Below, piece by piece: positions 1 through 13,021 of a stretch of DNA of 64,000 bases. The number at the start of each line of letters is the position of its first letter. Position 1 is the first letter of the stretch. The stretch spans positions 1 through 64,000 of the forward strand of contig QFXH01000003.1 in assembly GCA_003402345.1 (NCBI GenBank), read 5' to 3'. The position numbers were made by a program, and so were the translations under genes. Source of the stretch: Candidatus Nitrotoga sp. MKT. Its GTDB lineage: Bacteria; Pseudomonadota; Gammaproteobacteria; Burkholderiales; Gallionellaceae. The notes beneath the pieces are model-generated. The model was not told where the DNA came from and did no database searches. It saw only the letters and a program-made list of their open reading frames with translations.

Positions 1-608
1 AACGGTGGCGACCATCGACAACTTTTGGCGTGTGCCGCCAACCGCGAAGGCTACCGGTGTTTTGCCAACCGGTGCGTAGCTACGGCCACGCACATCGGTG
101 TTCACCACCGCCGTCTCGTCGCCCCAATGTATCTCAGCGCCCTCGGCCTTGGCGCGCTGCTCGATTGCCGGATATTCGTTATCCAGCCAATTCTTCACTG
201 CTTCCGGGCGTTGCCCATAAGCCTTCTTGATCGGCTTTTGTGGCGTAAATCCCCAACGTTTGAGGTAGTTGCCAATTCCCCGGACCGACAGCCTGATTCC
301 ACATTCACACTCAACCAGCTGCATGACAGCGGCACGGTTCCACAGCGCAAATTCCATCTTCAATTGTTCAGGCCGTTTGCCGCAGATAATTTGCCTGACC
401 AGGCGCTCTTGCTCGCCAGTCAGGTGACGACCGTTGCCGCCCCATCCCTTTCATACCGGTCAATGACGCCGCACACGGTTGGGTAGGAGAGCCCACTCAA
501 TTCAGCTATACGCATCACGCCAATCTTTTTGCGATGCAATCGCATGACTTGCTTTCGCCGCTCGTGCAACTGCTCCAATGTTTGAAATCTAGCATCTTCT
601 TTATCCAT
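1..608 (-). pseudogene. IS630-family transposase, frameshifted and cut by the window edge
   Basis: Minus-strand MDKEDARFQTLEQLHERRKQVMRLHRKKIGVMRIAELSGLSYPTVCGVIDRYERDG (HTH) ends in frame at 420; the protein continues in another frame as GRHLTGEQERLVRQIICGKRPEQLKMEFALWNRAAVMQL...YLKRWGFTPQKPIKKAYGQRPEAVKNWLDNEYPAIEQRAKAEGAEIHWGDETAV (DDE domain). Confidence 0.85.
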
Positions 609-659
609 ACGCAGCAGACTGATGCGGCACGATAAGAGTTCAATATTCATCGTGCTGAA

Positions 660-900
660 TATATAAGTATTGACATTTGCACGTGCCAGACGCCGTCGAC
701 AACGATAGCGTTGCAATCAATTGGCATGGCCGTTCCGAATCGCGTGCATAGACTTGCAGTGCAAACACATCGCGCCACATGCGAAACGCCCCTCGATAAG
801 TACAGTCGATGTCGACTGCGCATCCAGCGCTGCCAATTTAACCACCACACTCTTACGCTGATCGAACGTCAGCTTTCCACAACGCGGCAGTGATTCGTTT
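660..900 (-). pseudogene. IS1595-like transposase N-terminal zinc-ribbon remnant with in-frame TGA
   Basis: Minus translation ...LTFDQRKSVVVKLAALDAQ...CGAMCLHCKSMHAIRNGHAN*LQRYRCRRRLARANVNT resembles the CxxC...GLQRYRCRxC N-terminus of IS1595/ISXO2-type transposases. Confidence 0.5.
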
Positions 901-1430
901 CAACTCCAGCCCTCTCTTCTGTCTCCTGCATGAACCGGTGCACATACACCGTGACACACGGTATGCACGTCAGAGCGGCTCACCAGATGAGCTATCAACA
1001 TAATACGAACACAACCAAAAAGAAAAATCCGGTCTAGAAGTCGCAATTCAAACGAGACATCAGCATACCCCCGAAACCTGTGGCTCGGAACCGGAAAAGC
1101 TGCAAAGTGATCTGGCCGACCACGGGCATTCAAGCAGATGTGAATCGCATCAAGCGCATCCGCAACACTAAAAAACCCATGTATGAATAAACCACACAAC
1201 CTATATTTCCACGAACAAAGGCTCTTTGCACTGGCTGGCCTGAAAAATTTGTTTAATGGCAAACAGTTTAACTATGCCATGAGCAAGCCGAACAACAAAC
1301 AATCTAGGGAAACACTGAATAATTCACCGCGTGACCGATCCCGGCGCGCAGTTTCCGGATGCGGGGTAAAATTCTGCGATTTTTGTCCTGAATTGCGCCA
1401 TTTTTTGCATTATTCCCCCGTTTTTCGTTT

Positions 1431-2397
1431 TTAAGGCGCAATTTGGCCGTCAGCAATACATAGCCATCGGCGCGCCAGCACCAAATTGGCAAAACCAAAC
1501 AGCGCAAATAGCTGAGCGGTGTTCTTGGCCAATCCTTTGTAGCCGGCCTTGCGGTGCCTGAACAGGTTCTTCACCACATGATGGAATGGCTAATACTGGC
1601 TTTGGCGTGTTCAAGTTTTTCCATCCACTCGCCTACAGCCGACTTGTCCAGCGCTTTACGTTTGGAAGGGCGCATCGCAACGCCAGGCCACGGGCATCTC
1701 CAGATTGTCTTCACGCTTTTCAACGCCCTGATAACCCGCATCACCAAACACATCCGTTTCATCGCCATGCAGCAGCGCCTGCGCTTGTGTTACATCATGC
1801 ACATTGGCTGCCGTGCCGACGAGGGGATGTACAAGCCCTGACTGCGCATCAACCCCAATATGCACCTTCGCCACTGATTGCCTTTTTTGTCTGGTGCATC
1901 TCGGCATCGCATTTCCTATGCCTTGTTTTTGGTTGAAGGCGGTGCGGCGATCAGCGTGGCATCGTCAATGGTACCCTCACGCAGAAGCAATCCCTTCTCA
2001 GCCAGATGGGCGTTGATCGCGTTGAAGATGGATTCGGTTAATTGATGCGCTTCCAACAGATGGCGAAATTTGAGCAGAGTCGTTGCATCCGGTGCCGCTT
2101 CACGATTCAGGTCAATGCCGACAAAACGGCGTATCGCCTGACTATCGTAAAGCGTATCTTCCGTCGCCTCATCCGAAAGATCGAATCACTGCTGCGCAAC
2201 ATACATATGCAGTCACGCTCCAGTCCGAGCGGCGGGCGACCTGAGCCGCGGCTCGGGTAATACGGAGCAATGACATTTGTCAGGGATAACCAGGGCGTGA
2301 CCGCTTTAATTTCGGCCAAAAAACGATCACCCCGTGTCACACGCTTTTTTGCCGCATACTCCAGTTCAGAAAAACTTGATTTCATCTCATTAATCAC
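1431..2397 (-). pseudogene. IS5-family transposase, multiply frameshifted
   Basis: Fragments in several minus frames: SSFSELEYAAKKRVTRGDRFLAEIKAVTPW; VAKVHIGVDAQSGLVHPLVGTAANVHDVTQAQALLHGDETDVFGDAGYQGVEKRE; PSKRKALDKSAVGEWMEKLEHAKAS; HHVVKNLFRHRKAGYKGLAKNTAQLFALFGFANLVLARRWLCIADGQIAP*. Confidence 0.9.
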
Positions 2398-2519
2398 TAA
2401 TAATCAAAGTGATGCAATTATATCATGGTGGCGAAGTTCAGTGAGGTGCGGTGGCATAAATCAATGTTTTCATAGTCATGCAGGCATGCTCTAAGGCGCT
2501 TCCACAAAGCATCCAGCAA

Positions 2520-2780
2520 CAGGCTGATTCTGCACACAGATCAAGGTCGCCAAATTACGCAACGATTATCAGAAGCTGATGGAGCAGTTTGGCATGATGA
2601 CACCCATGATGTTGAAAAGGAATTGTCGAACGCAGCCAAGAACAGGCAATCTAGGAAAGTACATTGGGGCGCTCTACAGCTGGCAAAGAAAGTAAACTTG
2701 CCGTGGTTATCTGTCATCTACCACGTTCACGCAGCAATATGATGAAAAGAAGATAAAGATATTTGTTGCTTAACCCGTCG
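2520..2780 (+). pseudogene. IS3-family OrfB transposase remnant
   Basis: Plus frames give LILHTDQG... then LRNDYQKLMEQFGMMTPMMLKRNC, matching the IS3 OrfB C-terminal motif (HSDxGSQY...DYQKLLxQFGMxxSMSRKGNC); frameshifts and stops. Confidence 0.6.
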
Positions 2781-3042
2781 GACTCCACGGTTAACAGCCG
2801 ACCTCATCCAGAGCAAAATAGCTGGTAACGAATACGAACGTTTTGCCCATATCTTCACGAATAATTTCAACAGCACAACAGATGTTGTACTCATTCCTCG
2901 AGCAAGATGCGCCTATATGGTTCATTAATGTCGCCAACGTTATAAAATGCTCAGAGGCGAACACAAAGCACTCATACAATCTTTACTGGCTTGGCATTCC
3001 AATGATAGTTAGAATTCCCTTACTTAACTTAGAGGAAACGGA

Positions 3043-4932
3043 TTATTTATTTTCCTCAGCAGAAAAAGATTTCATGGTAATACCGGCGTGTTTTTTGGTA
3101 TCCGCAAGATATGCTTGGAACGCTTCATCACCAGTTATTTGGCGAAGTTGCTGGATATAACGGGCACGCTTGGTATCGTCGGTGACAGTAGCGTCTTTAA
3201 TTGCATCTATACGAACCAGTACATAGCCATTCTGTTCATTTTCGACGCCCATATATATCGGAAGGGCAGCCGCGTTTGCCTGAAATACTTGACGAGCCAG
3301 ACTATTATCAAGCTCAGCATGCTGTTCACGCGTTACTACAGTCGGTACTGTCCATTCCACGTTAATCTTCTCACCACGTTGCAACTTCGCCAACACCAAT
3401 TGACCCTGTTTGACTGCAAGCTCTAGCGCTTGCTTACGCAGTAGTTTCTGACGAATACTTGCATTTACCTCTTTCAACGGAAGTGTGCTGGCTGGCTTAT
3501 ATTCCAACAGCCGTGCCACGAACAAGGTATTAGGCGCGATCTCGATGGCAGCGCTATTTCGCTTCTTTTTCGTTACATCTTCCGAAAACACAGCCTGTAA
3601 TGCTTTATCCGTCCAAGGTAATTGTCCAACCTGTTTTTTGTGCAACCAACCGCTTTGCTGTAGCGGCATTTTCACCAATTCTGCAGCTGGTTTGAGAGAA
3701 TCACTCTGTTCATACACGATATTGCTAAATTTCTCTGCCAATTCGGCAAACTTATCATTTGCTTTCTGCAGTTTCAACCTCTGCGTAATAGCACTCTGTG
3801 CCTCATCCAGCGGAAGCACTTTAGCAGGATTCACTGCCAGCAGCTTGATAATATGATAGCCAAAATCAGTTTGTACCAAACCGCTAATTTCGCCTATCTT
3901 AAGCTTGAATACAGCCTCTTCGAATGGCTTGACCATCATCCCGGGGCCAAACTGACCAAGATCGCCTCCACTAGCAGCGGAGCCAGGATCCTGCGAATAT
4001 TGTTTAGCTAATTCGGCGAATTTATCCGGTGACTGCTTAACTTGCTGCAATACCTGCTCTGCTTTAGTCTTGGCAGCCAGCTTATCTGCATCTGCCGCCT
4101 GCGCGGCCACCGCAATCAGAATATGTGCAGCCTGACGCTGTTCTGGTGAACCAAATTCATTCTGATGTTCATCGTAATATTTTTTAATATCAGTCTTATC
4201 CACTGTCACTTGTGACTGCAATGCATCAACCGAAAATGACACATACTCCACCCGCACCTGCTCATCCGTCTGGAATTCCTTCAAATTCATATCATAATAA
4301 CTTTGCACCGCAGCTTCATCTACTTTCGCCTGTTTTAAATATGTTTCAAAAGAAATTTTTGCCACAGCAACAACACGTTGTTGTTCATTTAAGCGTATTA
4401 AATTATCCGCAATAATACTTGATGCATAACCATTCCGCATATATGCATCAATCAACTGATGCATATATAGTTCTCGTGCTACGTTTGACTCAAACGTCAT
4501 CGGCGTCATTTTCTCACGGCGCAAGACCGACTCATAAAGCTGCTTATCGAATTTTCCATCTTTTTGAAACGCTTCAATACCGGCTATACTCTGAGCCAAA
4601 TATTTCTCATTTACAGTTAACCCGATGGAACGCGCCTGCGAAATCAACAAACGTTGACTAACAAGACTTTCCAGAATCGCACGTTTTGTTTCAGGTTTAT
4701 CAAACATAGTTTGATCATAGTTGCTACCCATCATTTTACGCATTCTCTCTTGCTGCTGACGCACAGCTTGATCGAACTCTGCTTGATTGATTTTTTCACC
4801 ATTCACTGTAGCTAAAGCTTCGCTATGGGAAGACTTATTGTAAGAATCCACACCCCAAAATGTAAACGTAAGGATAATGAGTAACAACACGATTTGTACA
4901 AATCGCCGATTCCCATGCACAAAATCAAACAT
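3043..4932 (-). CDS. ppiD: peptidylprolyl isomerase PpiD (SurA_N/parvulin)
   Basis: 629 aa; N-terminal TM anchor, SurA_N region, parvulin core (HILIAVAAQ...[38 protein letters not shown]); located downstream of lon/tRNA genes. Confidence 0.95.
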   Translation of the reverse strand: MFDFVHGNRRFVQIVLLLIILTFTFWGVDSYNKSSHSEALATVNGEKINQAEFDQAVRQQQERMRKMMGSNYDQTMFDKPETKRAILESLVSQRLLISQARSIGLTVNEKYLAQSIAGIEAFQKDGKFDKQLYESVLRREKMTPMTFESNVARELYMHQLIDAYMRNGYASSIIADNLIRLNEQQRVVAVAKISFETYLKQAKVDEAAVQSYYDMNLKEFQTDEQVRVEYVSFSVDALQSQVTVDKTDIKKYYDEHQNEFGSPEQRQAAHILIAVAAQAADADKLAAKTKAEQVLQQVKQSPDKFAELAKQYSQDPGSAASGGDLGQFGPGMMVKPFEEAVFKLKIGEISGLVQTDFGYHIIKLLAVNPAKVLPLDEAQSAITQRLKLQKANDKFAELAEKFSNIVYEQSDSLKPAAELVKMPLQQSGWLHKKQVGQLPWTDKALQAVFSEDVTKKKRNSAAIEIAPNTLFVARLLEYKPASTLPLKEVNASIRQKLLRKQALELAVKQGQLVLAKLQRGEKINVEWTVPTVVTREQHAELDNSLARQVFQANAAALPIYMGVENEQNGYVLVRIDAIKDATVTDDTKRARYIQQLRQITGDEAFQAYLADTKKHAGITMKSFSAEENK

Positions 4933-4997
4933 AATAACCGCCCAATAAAATTTATTTACAATAAATAAAAAAAGGCGAACTTTCGTTCGCCTTAATA

Positions 4998-5074
4998 TGG
5001 CGGAGTGGACGGGACTCGAACCCGCGACCCCCGGCGTGACAGGCCGGTATTCTAACCAACTGAACTACCACTCC
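4998..5074 (-). tRNA. tRNA-Asp(GTC)
   Basis: Reverse complement GGAGTGGTAGTTCAGTTGGTTAGAATACCGGCCTGTCACGCCGGGGGTCGCGGGTTCGAGTCCCGTCCACTCCGCCA; cloverleaf, anticodon GTC, encoded CCA. Confidence 0.97.
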
Positions 5075-5087
5075 AAATCTAAGCAGC

Positions 5088-5163
5088 TGGTGGGTGCTGA
5101 GGGGCTCGAACCCCCGACATTCGCCTTGTAAGGGCGACGCTCTACCAGCTGAGCTAAGCACCC
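5088..5163 (-). tRNA. tRNA-Val(TAC)
   Basis: Reverse complement GGGTGCTTAGCTCAGCTGGTAGAGCGTCGCCCTTACAAGGCGAATGTCGGGGGTTCGAGCCCCTCAGCACCCACCA; anticodon TAC. Confidence 0.97.
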
Positions 5164-5173
5164 AATAAAAATA

Positions 5174-5245
5174 TTATTTTACAACATTCTTCAGACCTTT
5201 ACCAGCACAGTATTTCAATACTTTCACTACTTTGATCAAGGTCAA
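5174..5245 (-). pseudogene. hupB (HU) C-terminal remnant
   Basis: Minus translation ...LTLIKVVKVLKYCAGKGLKNVVK* resembles the HU C-terminus (xVKFxAGKxLKDAVN*); position between lon and tRNA-Val/ppiD is the usual hupB location. Confidence 0.5.
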
Positions 5246-5392
5246 ACCGCCAACACTAAAATTTCAACCATGCAACGCATCGCAACAAAAAAATCTACAA
5301 TGGCTTTGTATCAAGAGGTTCTAGCACGGTCAAACAAATTTAACACATTATTATACACTTACAATGGTTTTTTAAAATTTGTGCATATTTCA

Positions 5393-7804
5393 TCAATGTT
5401 TGATCACAGTAGCGCGACTTTCATCCGCCACCAAAATCGGATTGACTACTGGCGCAGCCTCAGGCAGTGGTTCTGGCTTACGTTCCAGTGCCATTTCCAA
5501 CACCTGTTCAATCCATTTAACCGGATGAATTTCAAGTTTATTTTTTACGTTATCAGGAATTTCAACAAGATCCTTAGTATTTTCTTCCGGAATCAAAACA
5601 ACTTTAATGCCACCACGTTGAGCTGCCAGCAACTTCTCTTTTAATCCACCAATCGGCAACACCTCACCACGTAGCGTAATTTCCCCGGTCATCGCCACAT
5701 CAGCACGCACCGGGATACCCGTTAACGCCGATACTATCGACGTACAAATACCGACACCAGCACTCGGTCCATCTTTTGGTGTAGCACCTTCAGGCAAATG
5801 GATATGTAAATCAGTTTTTTGGTAAAACTCGTCAGGAATACCCAAACTACGAGCGCGGCTACGTACTACGCTAAGTGCAGCTTGAATCGACTCTTTCATA
5901 ACCTCGCCTAATTTGCCAGTGGGGGTGATATTACCTTTGCCTGGTAATACCGCAGTCTCAATGGTTAGTAATTCACCTCCAACTTCTGTCCACGCTAATC
6001 CAGTTACTTGTCCAATCTGATTATGTTTCTCTGCGATTCCATAGCTATAACGCCGCACTCCAAGATATTTGTCCAGATTACGAGCGTTCACCATTACCTT
6101 GCTATCGCGCCCTTTGAGCAATAATGCTTTCACCACTTTACGACAAATTTTGGAAAGCTCGCGATCCAAACCCCGCACGCCCGCTTCGCGGGTGTAATAG
6201 CGTAGTATGTCACGAATCGCACTCTCTGAAATACCGATCTCTTCAAGCTTCAATCCATTATTTTTAAGTGCTTTTGGTATTAAATAATGCATCGCAATAT
6301 TTACTTTTTCATCTTCCGTATAACTTGACACGTGAATAATTTCCATACGATCCAAAAGCGGACCCGGAATATTCATGGTATTCGCAGTCGCAACAAACAT
6401 TACATCAGATAAGTCATACTCAACCTCGACATAATGATCAACAAAAGTATGATTCTGCTCTGGATCGAGCACCTCAAGTAGCGCCGACGAAGGGTCACCA
6501 CGAAAATCCATACCCATCTTGTCTACTTCGTCAAGCAGGAACAACGGATTTTTCACACCAACCTTAGTCATATTCTGCAAAATTTTACCAGGCATAGAAC
6601 CAATATAAGTACGGCGATGACCTCGAATTTCTGATTCATCGCGCACCCCACCTAATGACATGCGAATAAATTTACGACCCGTAGCCCGCGCAATAGACTG
6701 ACCCAATGAAGTCTTACCGACACCTGGTGGCCCAACCAAGCACAGAATAGGCGCTTTCATCTTGTCGACACGTTGCTGTACCGCTAAATATTCTACAATA
6801 CGTTCTTTCACCTTCTCCAATCCATAATGATCTGCTTCCAAAATTTCTTCAGCTGATTTCAACTTATTGTTAATCTTTGTTTTCTTTTTCCACGGCAAAG
6901 CCACCAACACATCAATGTAGTTGCGCACCACAGTCGCCTCGGCAGACATGGGGGACATTAAACGCAATTTTTTCATTTCGGCTTCGGCCTTGGCACGCGC
7001 TTCCTTAGGCAAATGCGCAGCCTTTATTTTTTTTGCCAACTCCTCGAAATCTGCACCATCTTCACCTTCTCCCAACTCCTTCTGTATCGCTTTTACTTGC
7101 TCATTCAAGTAATACTCGCGTTGGCTTTTTTCCATTTGCCGCTTGACTCGTCCGCGAATCCGTTTTTCTACTTGCAAGATGTCAAGCTCAGCTTCCAATA
7201 GACCCAACAAATGATCAAAACGCTTTCGAACATCAAAGATTTCCAGTATTTCCTGCTTTTGCTCTAATTTGAGTGGTAAGTGCGCTGCTATGGTATCCGC
7301 TAATCGCCCGGAATCATCCATACCAGCCAAAGAAGTCAGTGTTTCCGGCGGAATCCTCTTGTTTAGCTTAACATATTGGTCAAATTGATTAATTAAGGCA
7401 CGACGCATAGCCTCTGCCTCACTACCCAAGCTGTCACCAACTAAAACTGGATCAATATCAGCATCAAAATGACTTTTTTCATCCAACACGTGCAGTATTG
7501 TTGCACGTTGCGTACCCTCCACAAGAACCTTAACGGTACCATCAGGCAACTTGAGCATCTGCAAAATATTAGCAATGCTACCAACGCGATACAAATCCTC
7601 TGCGGCAGGCTCATCTTTAGCAGCAGTTTTTTGCGCCACCAACACAATGCTCTTACCCGCTTCCATAGCAGACTCCAACGCCTTAATCGATTTCGCGCGT
7701 CCAACAAACAATGGAATTACCATATGCGGAAACACCACTACATCACGTAAAGGAAGTAATGGAAAAAAACTGGAAACAAGTGCACTAGTATCATGCTCAG
7801 TCAT
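5393..7804 (-). CDS. lon: ATP-dependent protease Lon
   Basis: 803 aa; Walker [14 protein letters not shown], catalytic DGPSAGV region. Confidence 0.98.
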   Translation of the reverse strand: MTEHDTSALVSSFFPLLPLRDVVVFPHMVIPLFVGRAKSIKALESAMEAGKSIVLVAQKTAAKDEPAAEDLYRVGSIANILQMLKLPDGTVKVLVEGTQRATILHVLDEKSHFDADIDPVLVGDSLGSEAEAMRRALINQFDQYVKLNKRIPPETLTSLAGMDDSGRLADTIAAHLPLKLEQKQEILEIFDVRKRFDHLLGLLEAELDILQVEKRIRGRVKRQMEKSQREYYLNEQVKAIQKELGEGEDGADFEELAKKIKAAHLPKEARAKAEAEMKKLRLMSPMSAEATVVRNYIDVLVALPWKKKTKINNKLKSAEEILEADHYGLEKVKERIVEYLAVQQRVDKMKAPILCLVGPPGVGKTSLGQSIARATGRKFIRMSLGGVRDESEIRGHRRTYIGSMPGKILQNMTKVGVKNPLFLLDEVDKMGMDFRGDPSSALLEVLDPEQNHTFVDHYVEVEYDLSDVMFVATANTMNIPGPLLDRMEIIHVSSYTEDEKVNIAMHYLIPKALKNNGLKLEEIGISESAIRDILRYYTREAGVRGLDRELSKICRKVVKALLLKGRDSKVMVNARNLDKYLGVRRYSYGIAEKHNQIGQVTGLAWTEVGGELLTIETAVLPGKGNITPTGKLGEVMKESIQAALSVVRSRARSLGIPDEFYQKTDLHIHLPEGATPKDGPSAGVGICTSIVSALTGIPVRADVAMTGEITLRGEVLPIGGLKEKLLAAQRGGIKVVLIPEENTKDLVEIPDNVKNKLEIHPVKWIEQVLEMALERKPEPLPEAAPVVNPILVADESRATVIKH

Positions 7805-7921
7805 GGCAGGAAACTCCTCTGTGGATTAACTTGACAGTTAGATGGGGGCGCGGCGAAATAATTCAAGTGGCAATACAAATCACCACACATCAACTTATTT
7901 AGGATACCGCTATAAATATAA

Positions 7922-9178
7922 TTAAGCTGCTCTGGAAGTATCCGCGTATATCACAATTGGTTTAATTTCGTCATTTGTGCTGCTTACATCCAGCACCACC
8001 TTGCTCACATTATCCATCGAAGGCAAGTCGTACATAATGTCGAGCAAAGAATGTTCCAGAATAGAACGCAAGCCACGTGCACCCGTCTTACGTTCCAGCG
8101 CTTTTTTAGCGATAGCCTGTAATACACCTTCATGAAATTCCATATCCACACCTTCCATCGCGAACAATTTATGGTATTGTTTGGTCAAAGCATTTTTAGG
8201 TTCGGTCAAAATTTGAATTAATGCCGTTTCATCCAACTCTTCCAGTGTAGCAACCACTGGCAGGCGTCCAACGAATTCTGGGATCAAACCAAACTTGATC
8301 AAGTCTTCGGGCTCTAAATTACGCAGCACTGTGCCCACACTCTTCTTGTCGCCATGTTTGGCGAGGCTTGCGCCAAAACCAATACCGGTTTTCTCTGAGC
8401 GATTGAGTATAACCTTCTCCATACCATCGAACGCCCCACCACATATAAAAAGAATATTAGTAGTGTCCACCTGCAAAAACTCGGTATTTGGATGTTTGCG
8501 ACCACCCTGTGGCGGCACAGAAGCCTTAGTGCCCTCGATTAACTTGAGTAGCGCCTGCTGTACCCCTTCGCCAGAAACATCACGAGTGATAGAAGGATTG
8601 TCTGATTTACGAGAAATCTTATCAATTTCGTCGATATAAATGATACCGCGTTGTGCGCGCTCCACGTCATAGTCGCACGCTTGCAAGAGCTTCAAAATTA
8701 TATTCTCGACATCTTCCCCAACATACCCCGCTTCGGTCAGCGTAGTAGCATCGGCCATCACAAACGGCACGTCAAGCAGACGCGCCAAGGTTTGCGCCAG
8801 TAAAGTTTTTCCAGAACCAGTCGGGCCAAGAAGCAAAATATTACTCTTAGCCAGCTCCACACCATCCTTATTAGTACTTCTCAAACGCTTATAATGGTTA
8901 TACACCGCCACAGACAAAATTTTCTTGGCGTGTTCCTGGCCGATTACATATTCGTCAAGACGTGCACGAATTTCATGCGGAACCAGCAAATCGGCCTTGT
9001 CCGTTTTGCTGGATGAGACACTATTAACTTCCTCACGAATAATGTCATTGCAAAGCTCAATACATTCATCGCATACGAATACAGAAGGCCCCGCAATCAG
9101 TTTGCGAACTTCATGCTGGCTCTTGCCGCAAAACGAGCAGTACAATAATTTGTCGCCCTTGCTTTTATCCAGCACCAT
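7922..9178 (-). CDS. clpX: ATP-dependent Clp protease ATP-binding subunit ClpX
   Basis: 418 aa; Zn finger CSFCGKSQ...CDEC, Walker [14 protein letters not shown]. Confidence 0.98.
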   Translation of the reverse strand: MVLDKSKGDKLLYCSFCGKSQHEVRKLIAGPSVFVCDECIELCNDIIREEVNSVSSSKTDKADLLVPHEIRARLDEYVIGQEHAKKILSVAVYNHYKRLRSTNKDGVELAKSNILLLGPTGSGKTLLAQTLARLLDVPFVMADATTLTEAGYVGEDVENIILKLLQACDYDVERAQRGIIYIDEIDKISRKSDNPSITRDVSGEGVQQALLKLIEGTKASVPPQGGRKHPNTEFLQVDTTNILFICGGAFDGMEKVILNRSEKTGIGFGASLAKHGDKKSVGTVLRNLEPEDLIKFGLIPEFVGRLPVVATLEELDETALIQILTEPKNALTKQYHKLFAMEGVDMEFHEGVLQAIAKKALERKTGARGLRSILEHSLLDIMYDLPSMDNVSKVVLDVSSTNDEIKPIVIYADTSRAA

Positions 9179-9241
9179 TCATATCCCCTGTTTTGTTTAT
9201 CGCCTACATTTATTATCTATCGATTAAGCCCATACGGTTGT

Positions 9242-9871
9242 TTAAACGCGCTTATCCAGAACTTTATCTACCAAGCCATAATCGACCGCTTCAGTCGCAT
9301 TTAAAAATTTATCGCGCTCGCTATCACGAGCAATTTCCTCGACATTGCGACCTGTGTGCTGCGCCATCAGGGCATACAGGCGCTCACGCAGGCTCAAAAT
9401 ATATCTAGCATGAATTTCAATATCCGTTGCCTGCCCCTGAAATCCTCCTAACGGCTGATGGATCATCACCGAAGAATTTGGCAAAACAAAGCGCTTCCCT
9501 TTTGCACCGGCCTGCAATAAAAAAGCGCCCATCGATGCCGCCATGCCGATGCACAACGTAGAAACTTCCGGTTTTATAAATTGCATAGTGTCATAAATCG
9601 CCATACCTGCCGAAATAGAGCCGCCAGGCGAATTGATATAGAGATGAATCTCCTTATCTGGATTTTCAGACTCCAGAAACAACAATTGCGCCACCACCAA
9701 GTTAGCGGTCATATCATTGATGTTGCCAACCAAAAATATTACGCGCTCCTTAAGCAGACGTGAATAAATATCGTATGCACGCTCTCCACGCCCGCTGGTT
9801 TCTATCACCATCGGAATCATACCGATATTTTGCGGGTCCTCATTATTTTGAGGTGTTTCGCTATACATCAC
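9242..9871 (-). CDS. clpP: ATP-dependent Clp protease proteolytic subunit ClpP
   Basis: 209 aa; GMAASMGA and MIHQPLGG catalytic motifs. Confidence 0.98.
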   Translation of the reverse strand: MMYSETPQNNEDPQNIGMIPMVIETSGRGERAYDIYSRLLKERVIFLVGNINDMTANLVVAQLLFLESENPDKEIHLYINSPGGSISAGMAIYDTMQFIKPEVSTLCIGMAASMGAFLLQAGAKGKRFVLPNSSVMIHQPLGGFQGQATDIEIHARYILSLRERLYALMAQHTGRNVEEIARDSERDKFLNATEAVDYGLVDKVLDKRV

Positions 9872-11178
9872 GCGGCATTCTCCATCAACTCGTTAAATTC
9901 CATCACTCTCTCTGTCACCTTTACAGCATCCGTCACCCAAACCACCACATTATCCTCCAGCACCAGATTTTCCGCGTCTTGCAAGCGTGTCGGATCATTA
10001 TAGTGCCACTGCACCACTTCTTCTGGGTTGTCATAACTTTGTGCATAATCCTGAACCAGCGCCTTAATCTGCTCAGGTTTAGCATGTAAATCATATTTAT
10101 CCACCAACTCTGTCAAGATCAAACTCAACTTGACACGCTTTTGCGCACGTTCAGTAAACAGTTCAAGTGGTAACGACTCTTCCCCTTTCGGCATTTCCAT
10201 TCCGCGCTTTTTCATATCGCGCATAGTTTGCTGCATCAAGCTCTGCGCTTCAGCATCCAATAGCGCCTTGGGTATCTCCAATTGAGTAACTTTCAGCAAG
10301 ATAGCCATTGCGCTATCTTTGTTACGCAACATTAAACGGCGCTTGATTTCGCGCTCTAGATTATCGCGGACTTCAGACCTTAGCTTATCCACATCGCCAT
10401 CTTCTATACCAAGTAACTTGGCAAATTTAGCGTCAATCTCTGGTAAATGCTGCTCTTCCACCTTGTGCAAAGTAATGGTAAAAACCGCTGATTTACCAGC
10501 AACTTTCTCTGCCTGATAGTCTGCCGGAAAAGTCATGTCGAAAGATTTCGTTTCTCCAGCCTTCATACCGATGATAGCATTTTCAAAATCCGGTAATAAG
10601 CGTCCCACACCCAGCAAAACGGCTAAATTCCTGGCCTCACCACCTTCAAATATTTTGCCTTCCAGCAAGCCACTAAAATCAATATGCACCCTGTCTGTAT
10701 TTTGCGCCGCGCGATCAACCACTTCAAATGTCGCGTGCTGCTTACGCAAAGTAGCAATAGTGGTGTCCACATCGGCATCACTCAAGGTATAAACCGCTTG
10801 CTCCATGCTTTCAGCGCTGATATCACCTAACACGACTTCAGGATAAACCTCAAAAGTCGCACTATATTCGACCCACACGGCATCCGGGTCTGCGGTCTTA
10901 ACCTCGAAGGTTGGATAGCCAACCACTTTCAACTGATTCTCCTGCACTTCTTTGGCAAAAGACTGCCGTAAAGCGTCTTGCAACACTTCTTGCTGTATTT
11001 TCGCACCGTGTTTCTGCTCCAAAATCTTGAACGGCACCTTGCCCGGCCTGAAACCAGGCACCTCAGCGGTACGTGCCAGAGTTTTCAGGCGCGCTTCCAT
11101 TTCACTGCCAACCAGTTGCAGGGGGATGGATGCATTAAGGCGGCGTTCCAACCCGCTCATGATTTCTATACTCGACAT
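9868..11178 (-). CDS. tig: trigger factor
   Basis: 436 aa; [18 protein letters not shown] ribosome-binding/PPIase architecture; precedes clpP. Confidence 0.97.
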   Translation of the reverse strand: MSSIEIMSGLERRLNASIPLQLVGSEMEARLKTLARTAEVPGFRPGKVPFKILEQKHGAKIQQEVLQDALRQSFAKEVQENQLKVVGYPTFEVKTADPDAVWVEYSATFEVYPEVVLGDISAESMEQAVYTLSDADVDTTIATLRKQHATFEVVDRAAQNTDRVHIDFSGLLEGKIFEGGEARNLAVLLGVGRLLPDFENAIIGMKAGETKSFDMTFPADYQAEKVAGKSAVFTITLHKVEEQHLPEIDAKFAKLLGIEDGDVDKLRSEVRDNLEREIKRRLMLRNKDSAMAILLKVTQLEIPKALLDAEAQSLMQQTMRDMKKRGMEMPKGEESLPLELFTERAQKRVKLSLILTELVDKYDLHAKPEQIKALVQDYAQSYDNPEEVVQWHYNDPTRLQDAENLVLEDNVVVWVTDAVKVTERVMEFNELMENAA

Positions 11179-11215
11179 GCTAACTTTCCTTAGGTTAATA
11201 AGTGAATTCTTCAGT

Positions 11216-11304
<89 letters not shown>

Positions 11305-11365
11305 TCCAACAACAGAACAATTGTAACATATGATAAGTAAGTAGGCGGTAAGCGTAAGGCCTATT

Positions 11366-11407
11366 TTAAGATGATGCGCCCATATGATGGGTCATACAGC
11401 ATCTTAA
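11366..11407. other. imperfect palindrome with nested inverted repeat in tRNA-Leu/lpd intergenic
   Basis: ttaagatgatgcgCCCATatgATGGGtcatacagcatcttaa; outer and inner arms both complementary. Confidence 0.5.
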
Positions 11408-11522
11408 TAAAATACTTCAATCAAGCTGTGCGAGCATTGAAATAGCGGAAGTAGCCACTCCGCCTAGACAACTAACCGTGTTATCGTCCTAGCTGAAATT
11501 TAATCAGCGCAAAACATTTGGG

Positions 11523-12944
11523 TCATATATGAATCGTGCGTTTATCAACTGCCAGAGCCGCTTCATGCATCACTTCAGACAATGACGGATGTGCATGAAT
11601 GGTACGCGCCAAATCTTCACTACTGGCCGAAAATACCATCGCCAGTACTGCCTGCTGAATGAGCTCAGATGCCATCGGACCTATGATATGCACGCCGAGT
11701 ATACGATCTGTATTGGCATCGGCGATAATTTTAATAAATCCCATCGTGTCACCCAAGGCGCGGGCACGTCCATTAGCAAGAAAGGGGAACTGACCAGCCT
11801 TGTAAGCGACGCCCGCTGCCTTAAGCTGCTGTTCAGTCTTACCCACCCAAGCGATTTCCGGGGCGGTATACATTACATTTGGCACTAAATTCAAGTCGCA
11901 ACACCCCATCTGCCCGGCAATCAATTCCGCCACCATCACGCCCTCCTCCGACGCCTTGTGCGCCAGCATCGGGCCCCGCACCACATCACCCACCGCATAC
12001 ACATGCGGCAGGCTGGTACGGCAATGTTCATCCACTTCAATGCGCCCTGCGGGGTCCAGCTTGAGCTCGACCGCTTCTGCGCTCAGACCTTGCGTATTTG
12101 GCACACGCCCTACTGCAACGATCAACTTGTCCGCGACCAATTCCTGCGCGGCCCCCTGTATATCGCGCCAATTAATTTTTACAGCCTCAGCAGACTGAGT
12201 GACACCATCAATCTGTGCGCCCAAGTGGATAGCCAGCTTCTGCTTGGTAAAAGCGCGCAACACTTCTTTTGCCACTTGCTCATCAACGGCAGGAAGAAAT
12301 ACGGGCGAGGCTTCCAGTAGCGTCACCTCAGCCCCCAACCTGCGCCACACACTGCCAAGTTCCAGTCCAATAACCCCCGCACCGATGATAGCGAGGCGCT
12401 TAGGCGTCTCGCTAAAACTCAAAGCCCCTACATTGTCCACAATCTGCACCCCATCCAACGGGGCTTGCTGCAAAATACGCGACGTTGAGCCAGTGGCAAC
12501 GATAATGTGCTTCGCCCTCACTTCCTCTCCATCCGTAATACCGACACGCCAAACATCGCCATCCCGGCCGAGAATTTCTGCCCTGCCGTGCAGCGAAGCT
12601 ACTTTGTTTTTTTTGAATAACTGACTAATACCTAGTGTGAAATCGGACACGATCTTATTCTTACGCGCCACCATCTTCTGCACGTCCACGCTCGCATTGT
12701 CGGCACATATGCCGTGCGCCGCGAAATCATGCGTCAGATGCTCGAAGTTTTCCGAAGACTCCAGTAAAGCTTTGGATGGAATACAGCCCACATTAAGACA
12801 AGTTCCACCTAAACTGGGCTTGCCTTGTGTGCCTTTCCAATCGTCGATGCAGACTGTAGTCAGCCCTAATTGAGCGCAACGTATCGCCGCCACATAACCC
12901 CCGGGGCCAGCACCAATAACTACAACATCATATGATTTCGACAT
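11523..12944 (-). CDS. lpdA: dihydrolipoyl dehydrogenase
   Basis: 473 aa; [15 protein letters not shown] motif, [16 protein letters not shown] redox site; downstream of sucAB. Confidence 0.97.
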   Translation of the reverse strand: MSKSYDVVVIGAGPGGYVAAIRCAQLGLTTVCIDDWKGTQGKPSLGGTCLNVGCIPSKALLESSENFEHLTHDFAAHGICADNASVDVQKMVARKNKIVSDFTLGISQLFKKNKVASLHGRAEILGRDGDVWRVGITDGEEVRAKHIIVATGSTSRILQQAPLDGVQIVDNVGALSFSETPKRLAIIGAGVIGLELGSVWRRLGAEVTLLEASPVFLPAVDEQVAKEVLRAFTKQKLAIHLGAQIDGVTQSAEAVKINWRDIQGAAQELVADKLIVAVGRVPNTQGLSAEAVELKLDPAGRIEVDEHCRTSLPHVYAVGDVVRGPMLAHKASEEGVMVAELIAGQMGCCDLNLVPNVMYTAPEIAWVGKTEQQLKAAGVAYKAGQFPFLANGRARALGDTMGFIKIIADANTDRILGVHIIGPMASELIQQAVLAMVFSASSEDLARTIHAHPSLSEVMHEAALAVDKRTIHI

Positions 12945-13021
12945 AATGAAATCCTTTTATTCAGCTTTAAACCCGTAAGAAACTTTTCATTTGATTCCGA
13001 CCAGGATCGGCAAAAGCGCAA

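Noticed and set aside
2791-3160. Short overlapping ORFs between the IS3 remnant and ppiD
   Set aside because: No recognisable motifs; probably decayed sequence or antisense of the ppiD end.
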